Positions 44,066 through 52,404 of a DNA stretch of 64,000 bases are shown here, in pieces; the first letter of the stretch is position 1; the number at the start of each line of letters is the position of its first letter. The position numbers and the translations under genes were made by a program. The stretch lies in the NCBI RefSeq assembly GCF_040811775.1, contig NZ_JBFNXW010000001.1, positions 682,001 through 746,000 on the forward strand, in the 5' to 3' direction. A model generated the notes under the pieces. It searched no databases, was not told where the DNA came from, and saw only the letters and a list, made by a program, of their open reading frames with translations. The stretch comes from Balneola sp. MJW-20. GTDB taxonomy: Bacteria > Bacteroidota > Rhodothermia > Balneolales > Balneolaceae.

Positions 44066-45388
44066 ATGAATAAGTTAATACTAATAACCATTCTGAGTTT
44101 TGCGACATCTGTTGCGATGGCTCAGGATAACTCCGCAACTACCACTCAAACGGGTGATAATAATGCAGCAACAACAGATCAAACAGGTAATCAAAATACG
44201 AGTTCAATCGATCAAAACTCCACTGTTGGTCTAAGCCATGAGGCAATAATTCAGCAGCTTGGAACATTAAATGAAGCCTCCATTACTCAAACAGGAGAAA
44301 ACAACCAAGGTGCTATAGTTCAAGGTCGAACAGTAGCCGTATTTGATCGACCAGATGGTATTGCAAATGGTAATATAGCTACATTAGTGCAATCGGGTTC
44401 TAATAATAGTGGGTTCTTTGGAAATGGTGGTGATGGAGCTATTATTTTTCAGGGGTATCGTAACGGATCATCGATTAATGCAACTGCGTCGGTTACTCAA
44501 AGTGGTGACTTTGGACAAGTACTCTTAATTCAAGGTAGTGATGGTTCTTTAGATGGATCAGAGGCCACTGTCAATCAAGGAGGACTAAATAACGTTGCAG
44601 TAGTTCGCCAAGGTGAATTTTCAGGTTCCTCATCTACTAATGACGTTGCCCAGATAGAGCAATCATCAACCGGAGAAAATAATTTCGCTGCTATTCTACA
44701 GGGACGAAACGGTCAAAATTCATCAAATACTGAGGGTTTTATTTTTCAGGGTGGAGATTCTGATCAAGCAACTGTTAGCCAAGGTGGTGATAATCAGTAC
44801 AGTCGTATACTCCAGGGTGCAAATGGTGGTTCAAGTTCTGGTAACACTGCTAGTGTACGACAGCCAGATGGCTTTGCTGGCAACTATGCATTTATAGATC
44901 AGGGCACCAATTTCTCTGGAAGCGGCGCTAGTGCTTCTGTAAATACTGCCACAGCATTACAAACTGGACTAGATAACAGAATTATCGTTCAGCAGGGAAC
45001 TACCTTAGATGGAAGAGCATCAGCCAAATCTACATCTGATGGTAGTTTTATTACAGCTACGCAAAATGGTGATAATAACTATGCTTACCTAGATCAGGGC
45101 GGAAATAACAACACTATGAATTTTAACCAGATTGGTAATGCTAACTATACCAATCTTATTCAGGAAGATGGTGGATTCGCTACTATCACACAGAATGGTG
45201 ATAACAACTCTATAAAGGGATTTGAAAGCGGTTTTTATGGTGAATTTGGTCTATCACTTGGCGGAAGTACACTTAATGTTACACAGCTAGGAAATGGTAA
45301 CCTTTTAATGCTTGACCAAACAAACGGTGGAACAGCCACTGTTATGCAGGATGGCATGACCAATACGGCAACTATCATTCAAAATTAA
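44066..45388 (+). CDS. Curlin-repeat amyloid protein 4 (CsgA-like)
   Basis: A 440-residue protein, the largest curlin in the array. The ATG at 44066 gives a proper signal peptide ending VAMAQ near residue 20; 14 upstream in-frame codons fall in the leader hairpin. Repeats start TTQTGDNNAATTDQTGNQN and later include an unusual Gln-Gly series (IVQGRT, IFQGYRNG, LIQGSDGS, ILQGRNG, FIFQGGD), in which QG ends the strand instead of QSG. The C-terminus matches protein 3. Lysine is almost absent from the mature part. It follows a regulatory leader and is closed by a terminator. Confidence 0.87.
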   Translation: MNKLILITILSFATSVAMAQDNSATTTQTGDNNAATTDQTGNQNTSSIDQNSTVGLSHEAIIQQLGTLNEASITQTGENNQGAIVQGRTVAVFDRPDGIANGNIATLVQSGSNNSGFFGNGGDGAIIFQGYRNGSSINATASVTQSGDFGQVLLIQGSDGSLDGSEATVNQGGLNNVAVVRQGEFSGSSSTNDVAQIEQSSTGENNFAAILQGRNGQNSSNTEGFIFQGGDSDQATVSQGGDNQYSRILQGANGGSSSGNTASVRQPDGFAGNYAFIDQGTNFSGSGASASVNTATALQTGLDNRIIVQQGTTLDGRASAKSTSDGSFITATQNGDNNYAYLDQGGNNNTMNFNQIGNANYTNLIQEDGGFATITQNGDNNSIKGFESGFYGEFGLSLGGSTLNVTQLGNGNLLMLDQTNGGTATVMQDGMTNTATIIQN

Positions 45389-45405
45389 TTGAAGATTTAT
45401 TTATT

Positions 45406-45435
45406 CCTCCCTCCTTTGATCAGGGGGAGGTTTTT
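45406..45435 (+). terminator. Terminator after curlin gene 4
   Basis: CCTCCCTC pairs with GGGGGAGG (8 bp with one G-T pair), followed by TTTTT. Confidence 0.85.
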
Positions 45436-45444
45436 CTAAAGAAT

Positions 45445-45524
45445 TTAAGTGACTAAGTCATTTAATGATGTTGAGAATCTGGTAATACTCAGCATAATTT
45501 TTAAAAAAGATGCGGTTTGCATCT
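45445..45524 (+). promoter_or_regulatory. Operator-like dyad and two-hairpin leader of curlin gene 5
   Basis: TTAAGTGA-N5-TCATTTAA (45445-45465) keeps the arms of the gene 4 dyad with a different spacer. Hairpin A is TGTTGAG/CTCAGCA (45469-45475 / 45488-45494) and hairpin B AGATGC/GCATCT (45508-45513 / 45519-45524). Compared with gene 4, the outer pairs change from A-T to T-A and from G-C to A-T, which keeps the pairing. Confidence 0.6.
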
Positions 45525-45541
45525 GAATACCAGGGGGTAAT

Positions 45542-46705
45542 ATGAAAAAGTTAATTTTAATAACAGCACTATGTTTTGCTTCAACCATTACTTTGGCACA
45601 GAATAATTCAGCCACGGTTGTACAGGAAAACAACAACAATAGTGCAATAGCAAATCAATCCGGAAGTAATAATACAGCCACATTATTACAGCAGGTGAAA
45701 AATAATGACGCTGATATCGATCAAATTGGAGGCGGAAACTTCCTCCAAAACTCGATCAATGGTAATGGGAATCCTTTATATGCAATTCAAAGAGCCTCTT
45801 CCTTTCTTTATTTGGACCAAATAGGTGATAATAATATCGTTGGACTATACCAGAACAATCAAAAGAATGCGGCTACCATACACCAGATCGGAAATCTTAA
45901 CAATGCTGATGTGAGCCAGGTAGCATTTGGAGGGGTAGTTAATGGAAATGACACCTACTTATGGCAGGAAGGCACCTATAACAAAACACAAGTTAGACAA
46001 GGAATTTCCGGAGGAAATCACTCAGATAACTATGTAAATATTGAAGTACTTGGTAATAATAATGGTAATTCCGGCCAGGGAAGTGCAGGCGATGACTGGA
46101 TGCTGGTTGAGCAATATGGAGACTTCAATAATGCAGATATAGAAATAGAAGGTAATAATAACGATGTAGACGTTTATCAGGCCGGTGACAACAATGATGC
46201 CTCCTCTGATGTCTTCAATGCTTCGTCAAATAATGAAGTTAACCTGACTCAGATGAATGGTAATGCCAATAGGGCTTCATATAGAATCGGTGATGGCCAA
46301 AACAACAATCAGGCACTGATGCAGGATGGGTCACAAAACCGAAGCCATGTTCAGATTTTATCCGGTGCTGATGATAATATTTCTATGATTACACAAACCG
46401 GTATCAACAACCGGGGCCTTTGGGTGATTAGTGGTGGTAACACTTATTTGAATAGTTTGACAGTGGCCACTACCGGTGACGATAATAAAGCTACAGGCCT
46501 TATTAAAGGTAACAACAATACTATATTGCTGACTCAAACAGGATTCGATAACCTGATCGGTATTAGCGGTCAGTGGAATGCTAAAGATGGAGTAGTAGTA
46601 GATGGTGACTTGAATACAATTACCATTACTCAGACTACTAACCTTAATCAGGCTGACGTAAATATTACTGGTAATAACAATACTGCAACCATTTCACAAA
46701 ACTAA
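45542..46705 (+). CDS. Curlin-repeat amyloid protein 5 (CsgA-like)
   Basis: A 387-residue protein with a signal peptide ending ITLAQ near residue 20. Repeats include VVQENNNNSAIANQSGSNN, LDQIGDNNIVGLYQNNQKN and IHQIGNLNNADVSQ. The middle is very Asn-rich (VEIEGNNNDVDVYQAGDNN). The C-terminal region resembles protein 2 (NTITITQ..LNQADVNITGNNNTATISQ). Its leader is a relative of that of gene 4 although its protein is nearer to protein 2. Terminator follows. Confidence 0.87.
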   Translation: MKKLILITALCFASTITLAQNNSATVVQENNNNSAIANQSGSNNTATLLQQVKNNDADIDQIGGGNFLQNSINGNGNPLYAIQRASSFLYLDQIGDNNIVGLYQNNQKNAATIHQIGNLNNADVSQVAFGGVVNGNDTYLWQEGTYNKTQVRQGISGGNHSDNYVNIEVLGNNNGNSGQGSAGDDWMLVEQYGDFNNADIEIEGNNNDVDVYQAGDNNDASSDVFNASSNNEVNLTQMNGNANRASYRIGDGQNNNQALMQDGSQNRSHVQILSGADDNISMITQTGINNRGLWVISGGNTYLNSLTVATTGDDNKATGLIKGNNNTILLTQTGFDNLIGISGQWNAKDGVVVDGDLNTITITQTTNLNQADVNITGNNNTATISQN

Positions 46706-46715
46706 TTTAACATAT

Positions 46716-46743
46716 CCCGGGCCCTGAAAATCCCGGGTTTTTT
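46716..46743 (+). terminator. Terminator after curlin gene 5
   Basis: CCCGGG pairs with CCCGGG across a 10-base loop, followed by six T. Confidence 0.85.
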
Positions 46744-46802
46744 CAAAAGAATTTAATCAGTGTTCACTGTCTTCTATAAGACAAAAATCATATAATGGGA
46801 TC

Positions 46803-47369
46803 ATGAAAACTATCTTAACATTTATCGTATTGATTTTCGGGTCCACCTCCCTGCTATTTGCGCAGGCAGGCAGAGAAGAAATATATCCCGATCAGGTCAG
46901 CATCAATCATAATGATGCTGTGAAGCAATTCAGCCGCTTATTTGTAAGTGATTTTTTCCGCCAGGGTGGATTTAGTCGTGATGCAAGCGACCTTGTTGGC
47001 GACTCTAACCGGCTCTCTGATGTCAGTATTTATGGAAATAATAATACTGCCGAAATCGCTCAGCTGGGTCTGTATAATTATGCGAATGTGGGTATTTACG
47101 GAAACGGTAATTCGGTAGATATACAGCAGAACGGACTCAATTTAGCAGCTACCCTCAAGTTAATGGGCGAAAATAATGAATTTAACCTGTCACAGTCAGG
47201 TCAGAACAATACTTACTATGGTGTCATGCTCCTTGCGGATCAGATCATTAACAGAACTCAATCCGGTATGAACAATACACTGGTAGAGTTCGGTATAGGA
47301 AGCATTCCATTGAATATTTCCCAGACCGGAGACGCGATGCAGCTGATCATAGATTACAACCAAAATTAA
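46803..47369 (+). CDS. Short curlin-repeat protein, possible CsgB-like nucleator
   Basis: A 188-residue protein with a signal peptide ending LLFAQ near residue 21. Residues 22-68 are non-repetitive (EEIYPDQVSINHND, QFSRLFVSDFFRQ). From residue 70 there are about five curlin units (VSIYGNNNTAEIAQLGLYN, VDIQQNGLNLAATLKL, FNLSQSGQNN). A short curlin with a distinct N-terminal segment is what one expects of a minor, nucleating subunit such as CsgB, but CsgB identity is inferred. A CAGTG/CACTG dyad and a GTCTT/AAGAC hairpin lie upstream. The lipoprotein gene follows after 17 bases. Confidence 0.75.
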   Translation: MKTILTFIVLIFGSTSLLFAQAGREEIYPDQVSINHNDAVKQFSRLFVSDFFRQGGFSRDASDLVGDSNRLSDVSIYGNNNTAEIAQLGLYNYANVGIYGNGNSVDIQQNGLNLAATLKLMGENNEFNLSQSGQNNTYYGVMLLADQIINRTQSGMNNTLVEFGIGSIPLNISQTGDAMQLIIDYNQN

Positions 47370-47386
47370 ATTCACTCTTATTCTCA

Positions 47387-48019
47387 ATGAAAAAATTATT
47401 AATACTTGTTCTCAGTCTAGTATTTGTATCCTGTGCCAAGGATACCGTTGAACCAAACGTTACGGGGAAAGTGGCTTTTACGATCTTTGCAGAAAATGCG
47501 GATGGCACCACCTCAAGATTAGGCGGTGTATTACTAACTACCACTCCTCCATCTATATCACTAAGAACAGACGGAAACGGATATCTGGAAAGCAGAGATA
47601 TTCCCATTGGTACTGTAACTGTAAGGGCTGAAAAAGCAGGGTATGAAACCCGAACGGTCAACATTAACGTCAGGCGTTATGATTGGAATATCGTAAATAT
47701 AGTACTCAAAGAAGTTGAGGAAGCCGAAAGCCAGTCAAATGCTGTCAGTGCCAATATAAACCGTGTTTATAATTATGTTCAGGACGACAGTAACTACGTA
47801 CAGGTAGACTACGAGATCACCAATAACAGTAATTCTATAACCGTTCCGGAGTACGAAGTGTACTTCCGGATCTACGCTGCTGACGAGATCTTTACCGAAG
47901 AAATTACCGGTACGGATCTCCAGCCTCAGCAAAAGACCTTCGGTACATTCGACCGACTGACCTTTCAGAATCCTTCCGATTCTGTAGTAGTTTTCGATAT
48001 CTGGACTCCGGATAATTAG
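47387..48019 (+). CDS. Lipoprotein with PEGA/carboxypeptidase-regulatory-like domain
   Basis: A 210-residue protein with a lipobox ending FVSCAKD (Cys16). Residues 25-100 form a PEGA-type beta-sandwich: a GVLLTTTPPSISLRTDGNGY turn, IPIGTVTVRAEKAGYETR and VNIVLKE. Residues 115-210 are a second beta-domain (VQVDYEITNNSNSITVPEYEVYFRIYA) with transport-accessory or FxLYD-like character. It lies 17 bases after the CsgB-like gene, so it is probably co-transcribed. It could anchor or chaperone fibres at the surface. No family seen in E. coli curli operons matches. Confidence 0.65.
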   Translation: MKKLLILVLSLVFVSCAKDTVEPNVTGKVAFTIFAENADGTTSRLGGVLLTTTPPSISLRTDGNGYLESRDIPIGTVTVRAEKAGYETRTVNINVRRYDWNIVNIVLKEVEEAESQSNAVSANINRVYNYVQDDSNYVQVDYEITNNSNSITVPEYEVYFRIYAADEIFTEEITGTDLQPQQKTFGTFDRLTFQNPSDSVVVFDIWTPDN

Positions 48020-48100
48020 TTTCTAAGTCAGACGAACGAAACGGTACCGGTTTTGCATTTTACAGGGGAAATGTCAAGATCTTAATCCAAGTCTCCCTGA

Positions 48101-50437
48101 ATGCACAAGTTTGCCGAGTTTTTAATTAAGCACCCCCGCTTATTCATTGGGCTCTTTATCGTGCTGGTAGCCGCCTCCCTCTACCCTGCCTCACAGATCA
48201 GAACGGACTTCAACCTGGAAAATTTTTACCCTAAAGACGATCAGACCGTACAGTATTACCGTCTGCTGGAAGAGGACTTTGGCCGGGATGATAATATCAT
48301 GATGGTGGGTTTCCGCTCTGACTCCCTTTTCAGCCGTGATGTACTCCTGGACCTTAAGGCTATTACGGACTCTGTCGCCGTCATACCTAACATAACGGAT
48401 GTCCGGAGTCTGTGGTCCGCCGAAGAGATCAGGAATATCAATAATACTCTGCAGTTCAACAGATATCTTGATGAGGACTCTCTTGCTTCACAAAATCGAT
48501 CTGTCGGAATAAAAATCGCTCAGGATCCTATCCTCTCGGGACTCATGATCAATGATTCCCTGAATACTACCGCCATCTACTTATCCATTGATGAAGGGAA
48601 TAATTCCTATTCAACCAGATCTCAGATCACTGAAGACCTTAATAGAGTTTTAGCTGATTATCCATCAATAGATTTCAAGATCAGCGGCATCCCGTATTTC
48701 AGGAACCAGTATGTATCGATCCTGAATCAGGAGGTTATATTCTATATCGCTTTTTCATCCGCATTGATCATTGCATTCTTATGGTATCTGTATCGCAGCA
48801 AATGGGGTATTTTGCTCCCGATGATCATTGTGTGGCTGACCGTCTTATTCACGATCGCGACAATTACCCTGACAGGAGGATATCTTGAGATCATGAGTTC
48901 CACCATTGCCCCTATACTCCTCTGCGTTGGTGTAGCTGATAGTATTCATATGATCTCAAAATTCGATGATGCCATTCAGAACGGGATGAAAAGAAAGAAA
49001 GCGATCATCGAGATGATGCTTACTCTTGGATCAGCAACCTTTCTGACCAGTATTACCACCGCAATCGGCTTTGGTACCCTGCTGACCAGCAACGTGATAC
49101 CTATGAGACGATTCGGTATCTACACTGCGGTAGGAGTGCTAATTGCCTATGTGGTGACCATCACCCTCCTCCCTGCTATTCTTAAATTTTCAGGCTCCAG
49201 AAAAGTCTTCCAGGATAACGGAGGAAAGCTTTATCCGTTTATGGGAAAATGGCTTTTAAGACTTTCTTATTTCAATCAGCGGAACTACAAAAAGATCGTT
49301 GTCGTATCAGGTCTTATCATTTTGTTGACTGGTTTTGGAATGTCTCAGCTAAGAGTGAATGGCAGAGTATTTGATGATGTAAGCAGGGACTCTGAACTTA
49401 TAAAGGACAGTCAGTTTTTTTCGGATAATCTCGCTCCTATTTTCCCGCTGGAAGTAATCATTGATACTGATAACCCTGAGGGTATATATGATCCCGGTCT
49501 GCTTCAGAAGATCAGCAGACTTGAAGATCACCTGTTGAGTTATCCGGAGATACGACGCACCAACTCACTGGTGACCCTTCTGTCTCAGATACATAAAACC
49601 ATGGCTCCGGAAGATCATTCGATCAACCCTATACCGCAGGATCCGGCCCTTATTGCACAATATATACTCTTACTGGAAATAAATGGCGTAGAAGCACTAA
49701 GTAATCTGACTGATTTCGATTACAGCAAGGTCCGGCTCACAGCCCAAACCATCGATGCCGGGTCTCAGAGAATAAATGAGATCCGTGCTTCCGTAAGGGA
49801 CTACCTAAGTGAGCAGCCCGGTGATGAAGAGATCATTATTACCGGATCTACCGTATTAAGTGCCGATCTGGTAGGCAAAATGGTCTGGTCGCTGGCATCC
49901 AGTATTGGTCTTGCCTTTATCTGTATATCCATTGTAATGGCCCTGCTGTTCAAAGACTTAAAAATGGTTCTCATATCCCTGATTCCTAATATCCTTCCAT
50001 TGGTTATGATAGCCGGCATCATGGGTTATTTTGGGATCGATATCAAACCTTCAACCGCCGTGATCTTTACGATCGCATTCGGAATAGCGGTTGATGACAC
50101 CATTCACTACCTGGCCCGATTCAGGGTAGAACTCAAACGGGGTGCCACTCTTCAGGAAGCTCTTACTTTAACTACTCAAAAAACCGGAAGAGCAATGATC
50201 ATTACCAGTCTGATCTTACTGGCCGGGTTCGGTTCTTTAATAACCTCTCAGTTCACTTCCACTACATTGATGGGAATATTGGTTGGAAGCACCATATTTA
50301 TAGCACTGTTTGCGGATCTGATCCTGCTTCCGGCACTTTTTAACTGGATAAAACCGGACCTGAAGGGTACTATAGTTGCTGAAGAACCTTCTGGAGTACC
50401 TGGGAGTGAATTTCTTGAACCGGCAGAAGTCCATTGA
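48101..50437 (+). CDS. RND/MMPL-family transporter
   Basis: A 778-residue membrane protein with two repeats of one helix, a large periplasmic domain and five helices. The helix-4 signatures GVADSIHMISKFDDA and FGIAVDDTIHYLARFR match the MMPL/patched-like group (GxxxDYxxH pattern). The start MHKFAEFLIKHPRLFIG is the usual amphipathic entry. Members export lipids, hopanoids or other hydrophobic molecules using the proton gradient. The substrate is unknown. It follows the curli lipoprotein after 81 bases. Its last 68 bases overlap the convergent tmk gene. Confidence 0.87.
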   Translation: MHKFAEFLIKHPRLFIGLFIVLVAASLYPASQIRTDFNLENFYPKDDQTVQYYRLLEEDFGRDDNIMMVGFRSDSLFSRDVLLDLKAITDSVAVIPNITDVRSLWSAEEIRNINNTLQFNRYLDEDSLASQNRSVGIKIAQDPILSGLMINDSLNTTAIYLSIDEGNNSYSTRSQITEDLNRVLADYPSIDFKISGIPYFRNQYVSILNQEVIFYIAFSSALIIAFLWYLYRSKWGILLPMIIVWLTVLFTIATITLTGGYLEIMSSTIAPILLCVGVADSIHMISKFDDAIQNGMKRKKAIIEMMLTLGSATFLTSITTAIGFGTLLTSNVIPMRRFGIYTAVGVLIAYVVTITLLPAILKFSGSRKVFQDNGGKLYPFMGKWLLRLSYFNQRNYKKIVVVSGLIILLTGFGMSQLRVNGRVFDDVSRDSELIKDSQFFSDNLAPIFPLEVIIDTDNPEGIYDPGLLQKISRLEDHLLSYPEIRRTNSLVTLLSQIHKTMAPEDHSINPIPQDPALIAQYILLLEINGVEALSNLTDFDYSKVRLTAQTIDAGSQRINEIRASVRDYLSEQPGDEEIIITGSTVLSADLVGKMVWSLASSIGLAFICISIVMALLFKDLKMVLISLIPNILPLVMIAGIMGYFGIDIKPSTAVIFTIAFGIAVDDTIHYLARFRVELKRGATLQEALTLTTQKTGRAMIITSLILLAGFGSLITSQFTSTTLMGILVGSTIFIALFADLILLPALFNWIKPDLKGTIVAEEPSGVPGSEFLEPAEVH

Positions 50438-50972
50438 CCGTAACAAATCGGGTCTCATTCTCAGCCAGATGATCAAAGCCTTCAATGACTTTATCAAAAA
50501 ATGATTCTCCCGCACTCTCCATTCGGTCTTTGCGTACATGACTGATACGTTCTTCAGCATCTTCTCTGCTCAACTTGATATAGAAAGTCAGATCAGGAAC
50601 TAATGAGTGAGCAGCGATCGTATTGATCTGCTGTATCTGTTCTAACGGTAATGATGCTCTGCCATAACCCTGATAAGCGATCGTAGAATCATAAAAACGG
50701 TCCAGAATAACGATCTTATTCTCTTTAAGAAGTGGATTTACCTGTTCTGCTACTAACTGGGACCTTGCAGCCGAAAACAATAACAGTTCAGTGACCGGAT
50801 CGATCTCAAGTTCAGGATTCAGCAGAATTCCCCTTATCATTTCTGAGACATCAGATCCGCCAGGCTCACGAAATACTGATACTTCGAGCCCCTCTTTTTC
50901 TAATGCTTCTCTGAGGAGTCCGATCTGTGTAGACTTACCGCTTCCGTCAATCCCTTCAAACGTAATTAGCAT
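50370..50972 (-). CDS. tmk: Thymidylate kinase
   Basis: A 200-residue P-loop kinase. FEGIDGSGKSTQIGLL is the Walker A, FREPGGS and LDRFYDSTIAYQGYGR are the DR(Y/F/H) and substrate loops, and a lid with RKDRMES follows. It phosphorylates dTMP to dTDP. Its C-terminal 22 codons overlap the end of the RND gene on the other strand, which is a long convergent overlap for two conserved genes. Confidence 0.95.
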   Translation of the reverse strand: MLITFEGIDGSGKSTQIGLLREALEKEGLEVSVFREPGGSDVSEMIRGILLNPELEIDPVTELLLFSAARSQLVAEQVNPLLKENKIVILDRFYDSTIAYQGYGRASLPLEQIQQINTIAAHSLVPDLTFYIKLSREDAEERISHVRKDRMESAGESFFDKVIEGFDHLAENETRFVTVNGLLPVQEIHSQVLQKVLQQL

Positions 50973-51045
50973 GTACTCTTTTGCTTAAATGATTCGGCCG
51001 ATAATATAGGAAGTCTTGGGGATTGAAAAAGACCGATAATAAAGC

Positions 51046-51786
51046 CTAGTAATTGAAATCGTCCATAAATTCTATAGGCTCTTTAGGCATCGCCAGCGAT
51101 AACCCGAAATAGATCAGTAAACTGGCGCCATAGCCCATAAAGAACGCGGCGACAAAGATAAAACGAACCACAGTGGAGCTTATACCGAAATATTTAGCCA
51201 ATCCTCCGCATACTCCTGCCCATTTTTTGTCGCTCCGACTTTTCATAAGCTTTCGGCTTTGGCGGTACCCGAAAGTATCAAAATTTGCAGAGCTGGAAGA
51301 TGCCGTACTGCTTTTCCTGAACGAAGAGGTTGAGGAGCGATTAAGATCATTATTAATACCAGAACCGGTATTCTTTACCTCCTCTGCTCCGTGAATATCA
51401 CTGTAGTTTGATTTCCTTCGTTGTTTCTCAGCTTTCTTCTTTTGCCTTCGTGCTTTACGTTCTTTTTTACGGTCACCAACCAGGTAACCAAAACCGATCA
51501 GGGTAACCAATGCCCCGCCAATTAGTGGAAGCGCTGATACTGCTCCTTCCACAAAGGATGCAAAACCGGCCCCAATGGGAAGACCTATCCACTGTAAAAC
51601 AAAAGAGAGCCCCAGAAAGAGCATGACCATGCCTGAGATCGTTGCAATATTCCAAATGCCCTTGCCGGTTTCTTTTTCCTCTTCTTTAAGAAAATCCTGC
51701 ATGGTCGTCTGCAGGTCAAACTCATTAAACTCGAGTGTGGCTGCCCCTGTTTTGGATGCTGTTTTTTGTCTGCTTTGTTCTGTCAT
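51046..51786 (-). CDS. PspC-domain membrane protein
   Basis: A 246-residue protein. An N-terminal soluble segment precedes two hydrophobic helices (MVMLFLGLSFVLQWIG, GGALVTLIGFGYLVG) and a very basic linker (KKERKARRQKKKAEKQRRK). Residues about 180-240 form the PspC domain (WAGVCGGLAKYFGI..VVRFIFV and YFGLSLAMPKEP). PspC senses envelope stress in enterics. It lies between the MTHFS and tmk genes on the same strand. The other psp genes are not in the window. Confidence 0.85.
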   Translation of the reverse strand: MTEQSRQKTASKTGAATLEFNEFDLQTTMQDFLKEEEKETGKGIWNIATISGMVMLFLGLSFVLQWIGLPIGAGFASFVEGAVSALPLIGGALVTLIGFGYLVGDRKKERKARRQKKKAEKQRRKSNYSDIHGAEEVKNTGSGINNDLNRSSTSSFRKSSTASSSSANFDTFGYRQSRKLMKSRSDKKWAGVCGGLAKYFGISSTVVRFIFVAAFFMGYGASLLIYFGLSLAMPKEPIEFMDDFNY

Positions 51787-51822
51787 AATTTATCCTCCGA
51801 TGCCCCCTACGATATCAACTGC

Positions 51823-52404
51823 TCAATGTTTCGTCTTAATTACAGACTTTTCCGTGATCAGATAATCCAAACTCTGATCATGTTCATCTGTTGGTATTTC
51901 ACTGAATATAAAATTATCGAAGACCAGTCCCACTTTAATTGCTCTGGTTTTTTTCAGAAAGCGATCATAAAACCCTTTCCCGTATCCAAGCCTGTTTCCT
52001 CCTATATCCGAAGCAAGCAAAGGAACAATGATCAGGTCGAATTGATCTGCGGTTCTTTCCTGACCTTCCTTACCTGGCTCTTTAATGCCCCATTCATTCA
52101 TTTTAAAATCATCGAGTGAGTCGATCTCGAAATGACGCATACTGATATCATTGAAATCCGTAACAGGTACACATAGTGACTTTTCACTCACAAGTATATG
52201 CTCAATGATCCCTAAAGTGTCAACTTCTTTCCTCTCATTCATGGAAACATAAGAATGAATACGCTCTGCGTTTGAGAAAAGATCTGAGGAAAGGAATAGT
52301 TCTTTGATCCGGTTGCTTTTATCCCTCCACTCATCCTGACTTACCTCATCCCTAAGGGTTCTTGCAAGAGACCGGAGTTCAGTCTTACGCTTACTGATAT
52401 CCAT
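51823..52404 (-). CDS. 5-formyltetrahydrofolate cyclo-ligase
   Basis: A 193-residue enzyme. The N-terminal KTELRSLARTLRD binds ATP and GNRLGYGKGFYDRFL is the diagnostic signature (G-x-RLG-x-G-x-G-YYDR-like). It returns 5-formyl-THF to 5,10-methenyl-THF at the cost of ATP. The start overlaps the bshC stop by one base. Confidence 0.92.
   Translation of the reverse strand: MDISKRKTELRSLARTLRDEVSQDEWRDKSNRIKELFLSSDLFSNAERIHSYVSMNERKEVDTLGIIEHILVSEKSLCVPVTDFNDISMRHFEIDSLDDFKMNEWGIKEPGKEGQERTADQFDLIIVPLLASDIGGNRLGYGKGFYDRFLKKTRAIKVGLVFDNFIFSEIPTDEHDQSLDYLITEKSVIKTKH

Noticed and set aside
41004..47369. CRISPR array or other nucleotide repeat array
   Set aside because: The periodicity is at protein level (curlin repeats) with variable DNA, and there are no constant repeats with spacers.
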